64,000 nt of DNA. It comes from Phytophthora quininea (taxonomy: Eukaryota; Oomycota; Peronosporomycetes; Peronosporales; Peronosporaceae). Shown here piece by piece: positions 1-11,305 of this stretch. Each line of letters begins with the position of its first letter. Position 1 is the stretch's first letter. The notes beneath the pieces are model-generated. The model saw nothing but the letters and a program-made list of their open reading frames with translations, had not been told where the DNA came from and ran no database searches. The stretch is taken from the NCBI GenBank assembly GCA_011947345.1, contig JAAVTG010000568.1:744001-808000 (forward strand). The letters run 5' to 3'. Position numbers and translations under genes: made by a program.

Positions 1-87
1 CACGCGCAGCCCAACGGGCAGTCCTGGCAGCCAAGCCGGCAGTGATGTCACCTCGCACCGAAGTGGAAGCTCGCTGTCTTCGCCGTT

Positions 88-1650
88 ATGGCGCTCTCCT
101 TCGCCGATACGGCGCGATCGCTCCCTCAAGTGGAGGGTGAGGTCGAGGTCGATTATGACGAGTCAGACGACCCAGGTCACGCAACGCCAGGGGTTGAAAG
201 CCCTGCACCGCGATCTCCTCCGTGTACGCCACGCTTTCCGCGTGATCCATGCACACCTCCCGGTCAGCGACCACCGCTGCGGACGCCGTGTCCATTTCCT
301 GAAGCCAGGCCCTCGGTCTTCGTGTTGAGCACCTTGCGCACGATCCCACCGCTACCTCCTCGTGATGGAGACGACCGCTCCAGCGAGCGTGTCATCACGA
401 ATGACCTCGACGAGGTTCAGGACCGCGCCCTCGCGAATCAGGCGTACACGCGCTCGCATCGTCCAGTGCCATTGCCATTGCTGACTTCGTCGCGACGCAA
501 CTACGGCTTCGAGCCGCGCGATGCAGGCGAGCGGGTCCGATTTGCTGCCGCACAGCCTTCGCTCGCCAGCTATATCGTGGGGCCTCCAGCCCGCACGGAC
601 GCCGAGCTGGCGGCTCGCCAGGCGCTCCACGAGCGATTCCTGACGCCGTAGGTGACGAACGTGGCGGAATATCGCCAACGTCTTCACGCTCAAGCGAACG
701 GCGGCTCGGTGCCGCAGATGTGGACGTATCCCATCGCTATCAAGCCGGGAGAGACCGTCCCCGAGTATCTCTCGGCCTTCCAGGCTTGGGCCGAATGTGG
801 CCGAAAGCTTCAGTCGTTCGACAACCTGCATGCAAGCTTCAGTGAAGCCGACGTTCGCGTCGAACGACGTCTGTACTTTGACTTTGCTAAGTCCCGTACG
901 AGACTTCCTCGCTCGCGCTCTGCGCGTGCAGTCGGCGCGGGTGCGTCCCATTTCGCTCCTGCCTCTCAGGGAGAGGCGTCGCTGGCTGAACCAGCCCCGG
1001 ATCAGAGCATGAGCTCTGCTTCTGACCCGGATGCGCCCCGCACTAGTGGCAAGAAGCGCGGCTCGATCGACGAGTCGACCGTGAGCCCTCAGGGCGCCCT
1101 TGATCAGCCCGATCAAAAGCGTCCACGACGTCAGGGCAATCTTGCCTCAGAGGCACCTCGTATTCCCACGAGTTCTGGGAGTGAGGGTAACCCCCTCCCC
1201 CTCCACTTCACCAGATACTGGGTTTGATCCTTACGTCTACGGCGTGCCAGGAGCCGTGCTTATCGAGCAGCGCCGGAGGAGGGCGGTGGTCAGCTGGTCG
1301 ATGACCAAGGGAATCCGATTCCTGGCTCGCGCTGGGCGCGTCAGTCGGAGGTGTCAGCCATTCTGCACCGTGTTCGCTCGCTGCGGGGTGAGCTCGCTCG
1401 CCAGACGCGAGACGTCTGGGAGACGTTTGATCGCTACGATCAAGATCTGACGGATCTGCAGCAGCTGGTGGAGTGGTTCGAGGCCCCGCAATCGATCTCC
1501 GACCGTCTTCGTGCTCAGGAGCTAGGGCTCACGGAGCTTCGGGGCCAACTGACTGGGCTGCAGCAGCTCGTCTTCTCGACGCTTTCGGCGCAGCCGTGGG
1601 TAGGACTAGAGCCTCCACGCTCACCCCCGCGGGGTCCTGGTATGGCTTAA
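88..1650 (+). pseudogene. Retrotransposon gag-like ORF with two in-frame stops
   Basis: One reading frame runs from the ATG at 88 to a stop at 1648-1650. It is interrupted by TAG at 649-651 and TGA at 1225-1227; the three open stretches are all in the same frame. The product is Pro/Ser/Arg-rich at the N-terminus and has a segment starting MWTYPIAIKPGE. It ends in a Leu/Gln-rich, probably coiled-coil region (residues about 420-510, with DVWETFDRYDQDL). This layout suits a structural gag protein of an LTR element, but no zinc knuckle or protease is visible and the assignment is inferred. The gene runs toward, and overlaps, the 3' end of a gypsy pol on the other strand. Nothing after the first stop would be made without readthrough. 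Confidence 0.4.
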
Positions 1651-2301
1651 GCAAGCCCACGTAGAACACAGGATGTGTTCGCATCTTCGCTGGAAGGTTC
1701 AGCGTGTACGCGAGGCCCTTCTTGGCCACGACCTTGAACGGTCCGATGAACCGCTGTCGGAGTTTCGTCTTGAAGACGGCAGATACTGCATGTGTAGGCA
1801 GGTTCTTAGCGTTTAATAAAACAAGGTCCCCGACCTGGAATTCATCCGTGTTGCATCTGCCTTTTGCATCAGATTGTTCTTTTGAACATCTTGGCTTTCA
1901 GCCATTGCGTCGCGCACACTGTGTAAAACGCTCAACCTCGTCGAGAGGAAGTCATCGACTTGCTTACGCACCGCAACAGGGCTGATATCAGCTAGCTCGG
2001 GAGCTATCCCTCCCCGCCAAGCCCGTGACCACGGGGTGGCGGGGAAAGGGGACGCGCGGGGCGCTAAGCCGTTCACGTAGAACAGAGTGAAGCCTGTAGA
2101 GGCATGAAGGGCATTGTTCAATGCAAACTCGACAAGCGGGAGCATGGCGCTCCACCGCTTAGAAGTTTCAGCGCACACGCTGCGCAAGACGTCCTCGACG
2201 ACGCGATTGACGCGTTCGGTCTGCCCGTCGGTCTGCGGATGATCCGCTGTGGATATGTCCAGTCGTGTGCCTAGCACCTTGAAGACGGACGTACAGAACT
2301 G
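1529..2301 (-). pseudogene. Ty3/gypsy pol 3' end (integrase C-terminal part), broken off
   Basis: The minus strand encodes the end of a gypsy integrase. Visible are VLGTRLDIS, then the hallmark HPQTDGQTERVNR, the LVEFALNNA block, and a C-terminal stretch with FIGPFKVVAKKG and HPVFYVGLLKPYQDP. One frameshift separates the two halves near 1800. The start is cut: upstream of VLGTR the frame enters copia sequence at about 2301. The missing front half (RNase H, zinc finger and the DRDPSF motif of integrase) is on the plus strand ending at 17162, so the element was severed by the rearrangement described in the findings. Domain assignment is firm; the element is dead. Confidence 0.85.
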
Positions 2302-3632
2302 AAGTACTTGGCGAGAGCAATAATCATGCGAAGTGTGACATACTTCACGACCGGCGAGAACGTCTCGGTATAATCAATACCGTATTTCTGCACAAAACCC
2401 TTGGCAACGAGTCGAGCCTTGTATTTAGCGATGGATCCATCCGGGTTGCGCTTGATTTTGAAGACCCACTTGGTGCCGACAGCGCGTTGACCGTTTGGCA
2501 ATTTTGCCGCACGAAAAACTCCACGAAGTCGCATCGACCGAAGTTCTGCACGAATAGCATTGCGCCAGTGTACTTGGTCCGAACCGCTGACCGCATCTTG
2601 AAAAGTCTCAGGTTCGGCGTTGTCCTTCGCCTCGACAGCATTCGCACTCGCATGCCAAAACATTGTCGAAGCTGAAGAATTTTGTTTGTCATTGGAGGCC
2701 GAATTTTCTTCGTGAGGAGTCGAGTGGTGATGTCCCGAATTTTCTTCACTATCATCCGGAGGACTTGCTTCCTCCAAGCCAGCACCACGACGAGGTCGGC
2801 GAATATTTTCACGGACTTCGGGGTCAGAGCGGGTTTTACATTTTCCCGCTTGCTTGAAATCGGTGGCACCAGAGTCACCAAAATCAAGATAAATGTCGTT
2901 GAGGTACTCGATGGCATCTTCGACTTTGTCATCTTTGTCGTCCTCGCGCTCTTCAACAGCACCAAATCTCAACTCTTCGAAAGTGACATCGCGAGAAACC
3001 ACCACCTGCCCCGCCTCGATGTCATAAATTCGGTATGCCTTGGAATGCTCCTCATAGTCCATGAAAATACCGTCACGAACTTTTGAGTCCCATTTAAGGC
3101 GCTTTTCCTTGGGGGTCAACACGAACACCGAGCAGCCAAAAACGCGCATGTGCTTCACGTTGGGCTTGGAATTATACACGATCTCGAAAGGAGAAACCCC
3201 GGCGACCTTCGGTGACGGCAGTCGATTCTTAATGTAGATTGCAGTCATCACCGCCTCCGCCCAAAATCTCTTGTCAAGTCTAGCATGATGCAACATGCTG
3301 CGGCCAATTGTCATAATGCTGCGGTTGGCACGTTCAGCCGTGCTGTTGATCTGGTGCGCGTACGGAACCGTGACTTGTTGTTCAATGCCACGGCCGTCGT
3401 AGAAAGGCTTGAGCGAGTTGGTAGCAAATTCCTTGGTACCATCATGACGCACAAACTTCACCCGCGCGCCGAATTGCGGCTCCACCTTCGAAATAAATTT
3501 CTTCAGGCAGCATTCACTTTCCGACTTCGCGCGCAAGCAAAATCCCGTCATGCACCCACTGGCTTCGTCGACAATGAGCAGCAAATATCTGCTGCCACCG
3601 ATAGAATGTTCCTCCATCGGCCCATCGACCAA
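2301..3632 (-). pseudogene. Ty1/copia integrase core and front half of reverse transcriptase
   Basis: This is a long open frame on the minus strand. The integrase core shows YLLLIVDEASG, FVRHDGTKEF and the AERANRS block with the catalytic Glu. Next come NRLPSPKV and the HMRVFGCSVFV region, an acidic linker, and the first third of a copia reverse transcriptase (VGTKWVFKIKRNPDGS, YKARLVAKGF, YTETFSPVVK). It stops after ALAKYF at about 2301, where gypsy sequence begins. The missing rest of the RT lies directly downstream of 3630 on the opposite strand, and the missing gag, protease and integrase front end is at 17163-18640. The frame itself is well kept, so the break seems younger than the coding region. 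Confidence 0.85.
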
Positions 3633-4848
3633 TTCGATGTGGTTACGGCTTTCTTGTACGGCTTGATGAAGGAGAAAGTGTTCTGCACAGTGCCGGAAGG
3701 TGTGGAGTTGGACGATGACTTCGACTGCATCGAGTTGCTCCAGGCAATTTACGGTCTCAAACAGGCTTCACGAGTTTGGAACGAGACTTTTGACGAATAC
3801 GTTCGCTCTATCGGTTTTCGCTCTTCGGCGTATGATCTGTGTCTCTACATCAAAGTTATCGACAGCAAGTGCGTGCTGCTGCTAGTGTATGTGGACGACG
3901 TCTTGGTGACAGGAAGCTGTGCCGACCTAATTGCTGAAGTCAAGCGCCAACTCAAGACACGTTTTGAGATGACCGATAGTGGCAAGTGCAAGTTTATTCT
4001 CGGCATCGAAGTGGTCGACAATGCTGACGGCAGTGTGACTTTGTGCCAGCCTCGCTACATCCGCGACATTTTGGAGCGCTTTGGCATGGACAAGTGCAAA
4101 CCTGCTTCGAGCCCGGTGGATATTAGCACCAAGCTTGTTCCGAGCGACGCACTGACGAAGTTGGACGCACCTTTTCGCGAGGCTGTTGGTGCACTCATGC
4201 ACTTGATGACTTCGACTCGCCCGGACATTGCTTTTGCTGTGGGGTACGTTTCGCGGTTTATGGAGAACCCCCAAGTCGAACACTAGATTGCAGTGAAACG
4301 AATTTTCGCTGTCTTCAGGGCACTAAGGCGCACAGAATTCGCATTTCGCCGAGCAAAAACGTTGAGTTTTTGGCTACTCGGATGCTGACTGGGCCGGCGA
4401 CGCGAGCGATCGCAAGTCGACTTCCGGCTACCTTTTCCAACTTGTTGGCGGGCCAGTATCGTGGGGCTCCAAGAAACAATCAAGTGTGTCGTTATCTTCG
4501 AGCAAAGCCGAATACATCGCGCTGAGTCTGGCGATCCAAGAAGGCAAATGGGTGCACCCACTTTTGTGCGAGATTTTGGCGGCTGCAGGATTAGCGACTC
4601 CGGACTTGACAATTTTCGAAGACAACCAGTCTTGCATCAAGATGGCTAAGAACCCTATTAACCACGGCCGCACCAAGCACATTGACATCAAGTACCACCA
4701 CATCCGTGACGAAGTTAAGCGCGGTGGAGTGACTGTCGAGTACTGCGAGACTGCGATCATACTGGCGGACATCTTTACCAAGGCGCTCCTCGGACCTCGC
4801 CACAACGAACTCACGACGGCACTTAGCGTTCACACGTGTTCGCATTGA
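3627..4848 (+). pseudogene. Ty1/copia reverse transcriptase back half and RNase H
   Basis: The plus strand opens inside a copia RT at DQFDVVTAFLYG and continues through the palm with LLVYVDDVLVTG (the catalytic YVDD) and FILGIEVV to the GALMHLMTSTRPDIAFAV block. A stop follows at 4284-4286, with decayed frames to about 4480. Then the RNase H is open again (SSSKAEYIALSLAIQEGKW, FEDNQSCIKMA, KHIDIKYHHIRD, ILADIFTKAL) and ends at 4848. A purine-rich tract at 4846-4854 comes just before the 3' LTR, as expected for a plus-strand primer. It is head-to-head with the integrase/RT half on the minus strand. Confidence 0.88.
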
Positions 4849-4855
4849 GGGGGCG

Positions 4856-5086
4856 TGTTGTGGGTTACCGGTTAACTGGTACCCATACCGGTCCAACTTG
4901 ACCACGCGTGATTACGGTACGCTGTTTACGCTACCACTGATTAGACGCGCAGAATGATTGGACGAGTGGGCGTGCACCTTTATGCCTGCCGAGTTAACAT
5001 TTCAAATGAACTCTCACTTCCTCATTTCATCCCTTCTCCTCAAGTGACTTCAATTCCTCACGGCCAAGCCCGCTCGACCCCTTTTA
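4856..5086 (+). repeat. 3' LTR of the copia element
   Basis: This 231-bp LTR starts TGTTGTGGGTTACCGG and ends GACCCCTTTTA. It matches 18642-18872 on the opposite strand over its full length; I count about 21 differences by eye. It is followed by TACTA at 5087-5091, the same five bases that border the other LTR, so this is the target duplication of the original insertion. Confidence 0.92.
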
Positions 5087-5091
5087 TACTA

Positions 5092-5553
5092 TGTATGAAT
5101 ATCGTAAAAATTCCGACTGTCCAATCGTAATTTTTACACAAACTTCAAATGAGGCCCGGTCGTAGCATATCACTAGCTGTATCCATCGACATTTGCGTGA
5201 TATACATACTAAACCTAGTACAAAATATTGTCAGAAGGTGCTGATTGGTCGGAGCGAAAGAATCGATGTCATTGCCCTTGAAGAAATCAGCACTAAGAGG
5301 GCCAACAAAACAAAGCGTGTTCTCGCAGCGTCACGGTGTGGCAGCGGGAGAGGGTCCCCGCAAACGCCGAAACCGTGATGGCAAAACACAAGGCCTTACA
5401 TTTTTTGCGCGAGCGTAGCGAGTGCCCTTACCCGTCCACACTGTTTGTCTAAAGCAGCGACGTCACACCCAAGTTTTCACGCTTTTATGTGCAGGTCGGA
5501 GCAGTCGGAAGCGGTCGGAGGTTTTATGCTATAGTTTTGTACCATGGCAAGAT
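5092..5553. other. Unassigned spacer between copia LTR and hAT element
   Basis: No convincing gene. A short inverted repeat (GTAAAAATT near 5105 and AATTTTTAC near 5131) could form a small hairpin. A 61-codon frame in the middle has no recognisable content. Confidence 0.5.
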
Positions 5554-5589
5554 GTAATAACTAGAGTTGGGTAACAAATAATCCAATCG

Positions 5590-5692
5590 ATTTATCTATC
5601 GGATCTGATCCGATCACAATCGTTTCTAGTCGGATTGTGTTTGAATCGGGTCAAAAATCGATCCGATCCGATCGGATTGGAGGGCGATAGAA
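5590..5692. repeat. Left subterminal repeats of the hAT element
   Basis: Closely spaced copies of ATCGGAT, GATCCGATC and CGGATTG in both orientations lie just inside the left TIR. The same kind of array occurs inside the right end. In hAT elements such arrays are typically transposase binding sites; that role is inferred here. Confidence 0.7.
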
Positions 5693-5849
5693 AGCTATTG
5701 GGTAAAACTTAGCAAAATTTCTACCAGTTAAAATGTCTCCGGGGCCGCTAGAGGACTCGATCTCGATGATATTCTGTCTTGAGCGATACCCCTATCGTAC
5801 AACGCGGGAGCATCTGCTGCTACCTGTTGGCCGACTAGAAGACGACGGT

Positions 5850-7689
5850 GAGCCCCGTGGTGCCGACGGCTGTGCACGCCGCCCACAAGAACTACACGAC
5901 CCACGTGCTGCCGATCCTGTTCGACGGCCTGGACCGCTCCAAGAAGTGGCAGATGAAGAAGGGTGTGCTGGACCTGATCGTCGAGTGCCCGAACCATGCC
6001 TGCCGGACATCATCCCTCAGGTAACGGACTGCATGTGGGACACCTGCAAGGAGATCAAGGAGGCCGCCAAGGAGACGATGACCAAGGCTGGCAACGTGGT
6101 GGGCAACCAGGACATTGAGTCCTGCATCCCGGCGCTGGTGAGCTGCCTGGCGAACCCGACGGAGGTGCCCGAGTGCACGTACAAGCTGGCGTCGACGACG
6201 TTCGTGAAGACGGTGGAGGCGCCCGCCCTTGCCATCATGGAGCCGCTGCTGCAGCGCGCGCTGAAGGAGGGCAAGACGGCCGTGAAGCGCCAGGCCGCCG
6301 TCATCATCGACAACATGTGCAAGCTGATGGACGACCCCGCCGAGGCGCAGCTGTTCATCCCGAAGCTGCTGCCGGGCCTGAAGAAGGTGATCGAGACCCA
6401 GGCCGACCTGGAGTGCTGTGAGATCGCCACCCGCGCCCACAAAAACGCTGTTCGTGGCTGGTGGTTCCATGGAGGTGTCGGAGGACGAGCTGAAGGTGGA
6501 CTACGCCAACGTCCACAAGGTGGTGGTGGAGTCGATCGCGGCCGCCCCCGCCGCCGTGAGGGCTGGCATCGACTCGTTCACGGTGGACTTCGTGACTCGC
6601 GTCTGCTTCTTCCTGGTGGCTGCTCGCAACTTTAACAAGACGATCTTCGAGAAGCAGATCACGGCCTACTTCAAGGCGTTCATGAAGGCGGACGACATCA
6701 AGCCGCTGGCGAACGAGATCCGCGACCGGTGCTTCAAGGAGAACAAGAGCATCTTCATCGAGGACGTGGACTGCGACGAGGGCATCCCGGACCTGTGCAA
6801 CTGCGAGTTCTCGCTCGCGTACGGTGGTATGATCCTGCTGAACAACGCCCGCCTCCGCCTGAAGCGTGGCCACCGCTACGGTCTGTGCGGCCCGAACGGT
6901 TGCGGTAAGTCTACGCTAATGCGCGCCATTGCCAACGGCCAGCTTGACGGCATCCCTGCGAAGGACGAGCTGAAGGCAGTGTTCGTGGAGCACAACGTGC
7001 AGGAGTCGGAGGTCGAGCTGTCGGTAGTGGACTTCATCCTTGCGGATGAGGACCTGAAGGTGACCCCGCGCCAGGAGGTCGTGAACTCGCTGTCGAGCGT
7101 CGGCTTCACGCCGGAGATGCAGGCCCAGGCCGTGGCCACGCTGTCGGGTGGTTGCAAGATGAAACTGGAGCTGGCCTGCGCTATGCTTCAGAAGGCCGAC
7201 ATCCTGCTGCTTGATGAGCCGACGAACCACTTGGACGTGAAAAACGTTGCGTGGCTGGAGAACTACCTGTTGAACTGCCGTATGTGGCGAGCATCATGGT
7301 GTACTCTGGTTTCCTGGGCACGGTGTGCACGAACATCATTCACTACGAACGCGCAAGCTGAAGATCTACAAGGGCAACTTGTCGAAGTTCGTTGGAGATG
7401 AAGCTGGAGGTCAAGATATACTACGAGCTGGAGGCTGCGACGTTCAAGTTCACGTTCCCAGAGCCGAGTTTCCTTGCCGACATCAAGAACGAGGGTACGC
7501 CCATCATTCGTCTGACGAACTGCTTGTACAAGTACCCTAGCACGGACAAGCCGTCGATCAGCAACATCTCTGTGACGTGCGCTATGACGAGCCGTATCGC
7601 CGTGCTCGGCCCGAACGGTGCCAGTAAGTCTACGATGATCAAGATGCTGACGGGCGAAGATCGCCGACGGTCGCGAAAACGGCACATCT
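5850..7689 (+). pseudogene. Captured fragment of translation elongation factor 3 (ABC-F type ATPase)
   Basis: Three frames together read as elongation factor 3, the ribosome-bound ABC ATPase that promotes E-site tRNA release in fungi and some other eukaryotes. HEAT-like repeats come first (frame near 5850-5995, then 6000-6420). Next is the first ABC domain with Walker A GPNGCGKST near 6892, signature LSGGCKMKLELA near 7141 and Walker B ILLLDEPTNHLD near 7201. The histidine-loop region is damaged near 7280. A second ABC domain begins but stops soon after an altered Walker A (GPNGASKST near 7608). The original start and the rest of domain two are missing. There are no introns, so capture from a cDNA-like or intronless source is possible. 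It lies between the hAT left end and the transposase and is clearly non-functional as EF3. Confidence 0.88.
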
Positions 7690-7786
7690 GCTACTGGACC
7701 AATGACTAGCTAAACAGCATCATAATGAAGTGAACCGCTGCTAGTAATTGAAAAAATGAATGATGGAAGGAGCTTCTGCTTCTGTA

Positions 7787-9826
7787 TTACCAGCGAAGGT
7801 CGACAGGATCAGCATGGACATCACCGGAGGTTGCATTGAATCCAGGAAATGCTTGCAACTCCGACATGGCTGAGATGGCATCGTCCTTAAGTCGAGCGCG
7901 TCGTTTGGTGATTGTAGTTCCTGATGCAGAAAATGCTTGTTCGCTAGGCACTGAGGTTGCCATTACAGCAAGATAATCTCGTGCCATCATCTGTACACGC
8001 GGGAACGACGACGCTTCATCTCTCATCCATCGGCATACGTTTCTGCTTGGTGTTTTCATGGCCATAGTCGTGTCTTTATGATCAAGCCACCTGCTTAACT
8101 CACTTGCGAAAGATTCACCAATATCGCGTTCAGGCGTAACCAAGCCAAGGTGTTCATCCATAAGTGAACCCAAAGCTTCCTCGTCTTCGACTTCTTGTTC
8201 TTGCGTTTGCATCATCGCTCTAGCGCTTGCTTCTCTTCTCTCGTACTCATACCGATACTGGGATTCGAACTCTGCATCGACGATACGCTTCGCGTCGGCG
8301 ATTTCAATGCCAATCTTGACTAGGTGGGACTTAACCCGTGGATCAAGGACGGCAGCAATCTGTGCCTCTCTAGTCTTGACGTGCGGTATGTACTCGTCAA
8401 GCTTCTGTTTGAAGGCGCGCGCAAAGTCTTTCGTATACCAAGAGGCAGCAGTATCTTTCGTCTTGGCCGCGTGTTTCGAGACGAGGTCAAAAACCAATAA
8501 CGCGACGCCAAAGGTGGGGTAGTTTTTGCCAGACATCATTGTAGTTGCAGCCTTAATTGGTCTGAGGAACCTTGCGAGCTCCGCCAAGTACCCCCATGTT
8601 GCCTCTGGTATCGACTCAGCGAGCCGATCGCTTGGCCCAATGATGAATTCTTTGTAACCTTCGTGTTTCCCCGAATTCTGCGTTGAAGCTCTTGAATTGC
8701 CTCCTTTAAAGAGCATGCTGAAGCTAGCATCGTTAGCGTGCTGTTCCATCGCGTCACACAGTCTAGTGCTGGTGCTACAAACGCTACATCTATAGATGTG
8801 CACACTTTTGTAGCGCCTCTAGAAGTGACGGCGAGTCCGATATCTTCTTCAGGATGTCACGGATTATACCCACGCCGTCGTCCATTATTGGACATTGTTT
8901 GAGACCTTCTTTGACTGCCAGTTGAAACACATGAGCCAGGCAGCGCACTTGAACGACCTTTAAAGGATGCGTAGGGGTCTGTCCAGGCCCTGATGGCGGA
9001 TCAGAAATCCTCAAACCTTCATTGCTAGCAACTTCGCCTTCCAGTTCCTTGTTAATTGCGGTAACCATTGTGCCATTGTTGCTAGCGTTGTCCGTTGTGA
9101 TTGTCCACAATTTTGTAACGAGGGACTGATCCATCGCACGGACGGTGTCGAGCAGGTGCTGCGCGAGCCTACTGCCGGAGTGAGGGTATTCCACTCTCGT
9201 AAAGCCGGCCATAACAGATCGGATATTCCAGTCGTCGTCAATAAAATGCATGGTGATAACCATGTACCCTTTGTTAGCCGCCGAAGTCCACATATCGGTG
9301 GTAAGTGCAGCACGGCAGTTTGCAACTCCTTGCAGTAATTCACGTCTCACGAGTGCCTTCTCACACGCCCAACGCTCCATAATCTTTTTGCGCACAGTCT
9401 TGCGCGTCGGTGGCGTGTAGTCCGGATTGAGTGACTCGCAGAAGGAGCGAAACTCATCCTTCTCAACCAAGTTTAGTGGGAGTGAAGATTTCACGATTAA
9501 AGCTACCAACTCAGCATCGACATCATCCTTGTCCAAAGTTCGCTGCTTCACGAAGCGCTCGAAGCCAAAGTCCAGTAAGTCGGGCTGTCGGGATTTCTTA
9601 TTGACGCCGCCATAAATTTCTGGGTGCTTCTGTCTGAGATGGCGACGAAATGTAGAGTGCGCGCAAGTACTCCAGTGAGGCCCTGAGTCAGCAGAACAGA
9701 GTAGACAGGTATATGATCCCTTGTTGTTTTCGTGGATATATGTCCAGACGTCAGATCTTTTTGTGTTTGCGATCCCTGCGAGGTGCTAGAAGACATGTTT
9801 GTGCTTGAGTTCTCTTGCTCTTCCAT
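7787..9826 (-). pseudogene. hAT transposase, frameshifted
   Basis: Reading leftwards from about 9826, an N-terminal BED-type zinc finger (YTCLLC, then FRRHLRQKH) appears in a frame shifted against its neighbours. The main frame 9551-8790 has the RNase-H-like core with ALTTDMWTS and WTITTDNASNN (catalytic Asp). A frameshift near 8800 leads through DCVTRWNST into the frame 8803-7787. That frame ends in the hAT dimerisation region (ARDYLAVMATSVPSEQAFS, then KRRARLKDD) and a stop at 7787. Frameshifts in the BED region and near 8700-8800 mean no single full frame, although the conserved blocks are all present and in order. It drives, or drove, the surrounding element. Confidence 0.88.
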
Positions 9827-9929
9827 GTTGTGAAGTGATAGATCCAGCAGAGAGAGAGAGGGGGGAACGGCTTCGCACTAGCTCGCAAATGCGAAAATGA
9901 TTTTGATCGCCGCCAGCGGGAATATGAAG

Positions 9930-9965
9930 CCCGAGTCTGATCGGATCGGATCGGATTGGATGCGC
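9930..9965. repeat. Internal cluster of hAT subterminal motif
   Basis: The run GATCGGATCGGATCGGATTG matches the element's end motifs but sits between the transposase promoter region and the right-hand cargo. It may mark a former end of a shorter element. Confidence 0.55.
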
Positions 9966-10132
9966 CGTATTTCATCTCGTCGCTGGGCTCCTTTAAACGT
10001 ATGAAAGGCTAAACGACAGACAACTCGCTGATGCCGATCAAAATTGTGCTCTGCTTCCTCCTTTCACCACCAATAACGTCGTATCAGTGGCCAGTAGACG
10101 TCACCGCACCACGAATGTTACGATTCCATCTC

Positions 10133-10800
10133 TCAAACCACCTTACGACTGCACAAGCCGTACCACCAGCGCTGCCGGTCACCTTTCCAGACGCCGCGCA
10201 CGTTCACGCTGCCACCACCCACACTCTCACTAGTGCTGCCACCGGCAGCTATGTCCACTACCCCGCCGCCAGCACTGCGACGAACACCACTCACCAGGCT
10301 CACCACGCCATCCGGGCCGGATGACACGAAGCCTCCGCGTGCATTCGCGCTGCCGGTTGAGCCGCCGCGGATGCACGATGTCGAAAGACCGCTCGCGACG
10401 AGTGTGTCGCCGCTTGAAGCGCTGGAGCTGTCCCCAGACACCACCGACAGCGTCCCTGACGCGCCGTACACCGCGCTGCCCTTGCAAACACTGATGTTGC
10501 CACTAGCGCCTGACCTTGCCGCAGCCTCGCTCCCAATATCGATAAAACCACTGGCAGCGTCTGCGGCACTCGAGCCACTCTGCAACGTCGCAGAGCCGCC
10601 CACAGAATCACCGCCACTGTGGCCACCATGCACCGACACAGAGCCGCCGCTGTCTGCAGCGCTGGAGCCGCCGACCACAGCCACGGACCCAGACGCGCTG
10701 CTTGCAGAGCCACCGCTTCCCATCGTCACACTGCCAGACGCGCCGTTGACCGACGCACCACTGATTACACCAGGCTAATTCGCATCCGCAGCAGACGTGC
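10133..10800 (-). pseudogene. Captured fragment of a Gly/Ser-rich repeat protein
   Basis: The minus-strand frame is built from about eight degenerate repeats of roughly 20-28 residues, each resembling GASGSVTMGSGGSASSASG with a short beta-prone stretch (SVAVVGG, SVSVHGG, TLSVVSG, VVDIAAGG). Such spacing suggests a right-handed beta-helix or beta-solenoid surface protein. The frame extends upstream of 10729 into a similar segment before stopping, and it has no signal peptide or end domain, so it is a gene piece. The opposite strand is also open, but only because GC-rich repeats contain few stops. The function of the parent gene is unknown. It lies inside the hAT, upstream of the transposase. 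Confidence 0.5.
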
Positions 10801-11099
10801 CCGCGCGACGCTAGCGTCACACCAGACTCCACATCACCCGCGTTCGGGCCTCCTGAAGTGCCTCCCCCTCCCTCCCACTCGAGCGACGCTTGCTGCCGGG
10901 TCCATCGACACTGCCTGCCCACGGGCAGAAACTTTGTCGAAGGTCCGAGTCAGATGACTAGAACCTTTTGTTTTGAATGCGGAAGCTCGTTTAAAATTAT
11001 ATTAGAAATAGAAGGATGAACTCGCTGTCGTTGTAGTTCACACCTGTTATCCTTCGTATTCGAATGCAACACTGAATCTGTTTCTGCAGGATCAATTAG

Positions 11100-11230
11100 A
11101 TTTTTTATATCGAGTCGATCCGATCGAATCGGATCCGATCGGATTCAATCGATAAAAATCGGTAATCGGTATGGACCAATCGAATCGGTCAGAAGGTACA
11201 GATCGATCAATCCGATCTGGTCGATTACCC
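11100..11230. repeat. Right subterminal repeats of the hAT element
   Basis: A dense array of GATCCGATCG, AATCGGATCC and AATCGGT variants lies next to the right TIR, mirroring the array at the left end. Confidence 0.7.
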
Positions 11231-11305
11231 AACTCTAGTAATAACAGAGTTTAATGATTTTCCATATGTATTTCGATAAAATTAGTTTTCAACCTACCGT
11301 AAAAA

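Larger units (their letters stand above)
5562..11237 (-). mobile_element. hAT DNA transposon, 5.7 kb, with two captured gene fragments
   Basis: Both ends are directly visible. The 13-bp terminal inverted repeat TAGAGTTGGGTAA starts at 5562 and its complement ends at 11237. An 8-bp target duplication GTAATAAC flanks it at 5554-5561 and 11238-11245; eight bases is the hAT signature. Inside are a hAT transposase (7787-9826, minus), a piece of an elongation-factor-3 gene (about 5850-7689, plus) and a Gly/Ser-rich repeat-protein piece (10133-10800, minus). Both termini carry dense ATCGGAT-type subterminal motifs. The cargo is much more GC-rich than the transposon ends. The element sits beside copia DNA inside the rearranged block. 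Confidence 0.92.

Noticed and set aside
5892..6470. Long minus-strand frame over the elongation factor 3 piece
   Set aside because: His/Gln/Arg-rich antisense shadow of a GC-rich coding region.
10233..10778. Long Pro-rich frame on the plus strand opposite the Gly/Ser repeat
   Set aside because: It mirrors the minus-strand repeats; the minus frame has protein-like periodic repeats, the plus frame only Pro/Thr composition.
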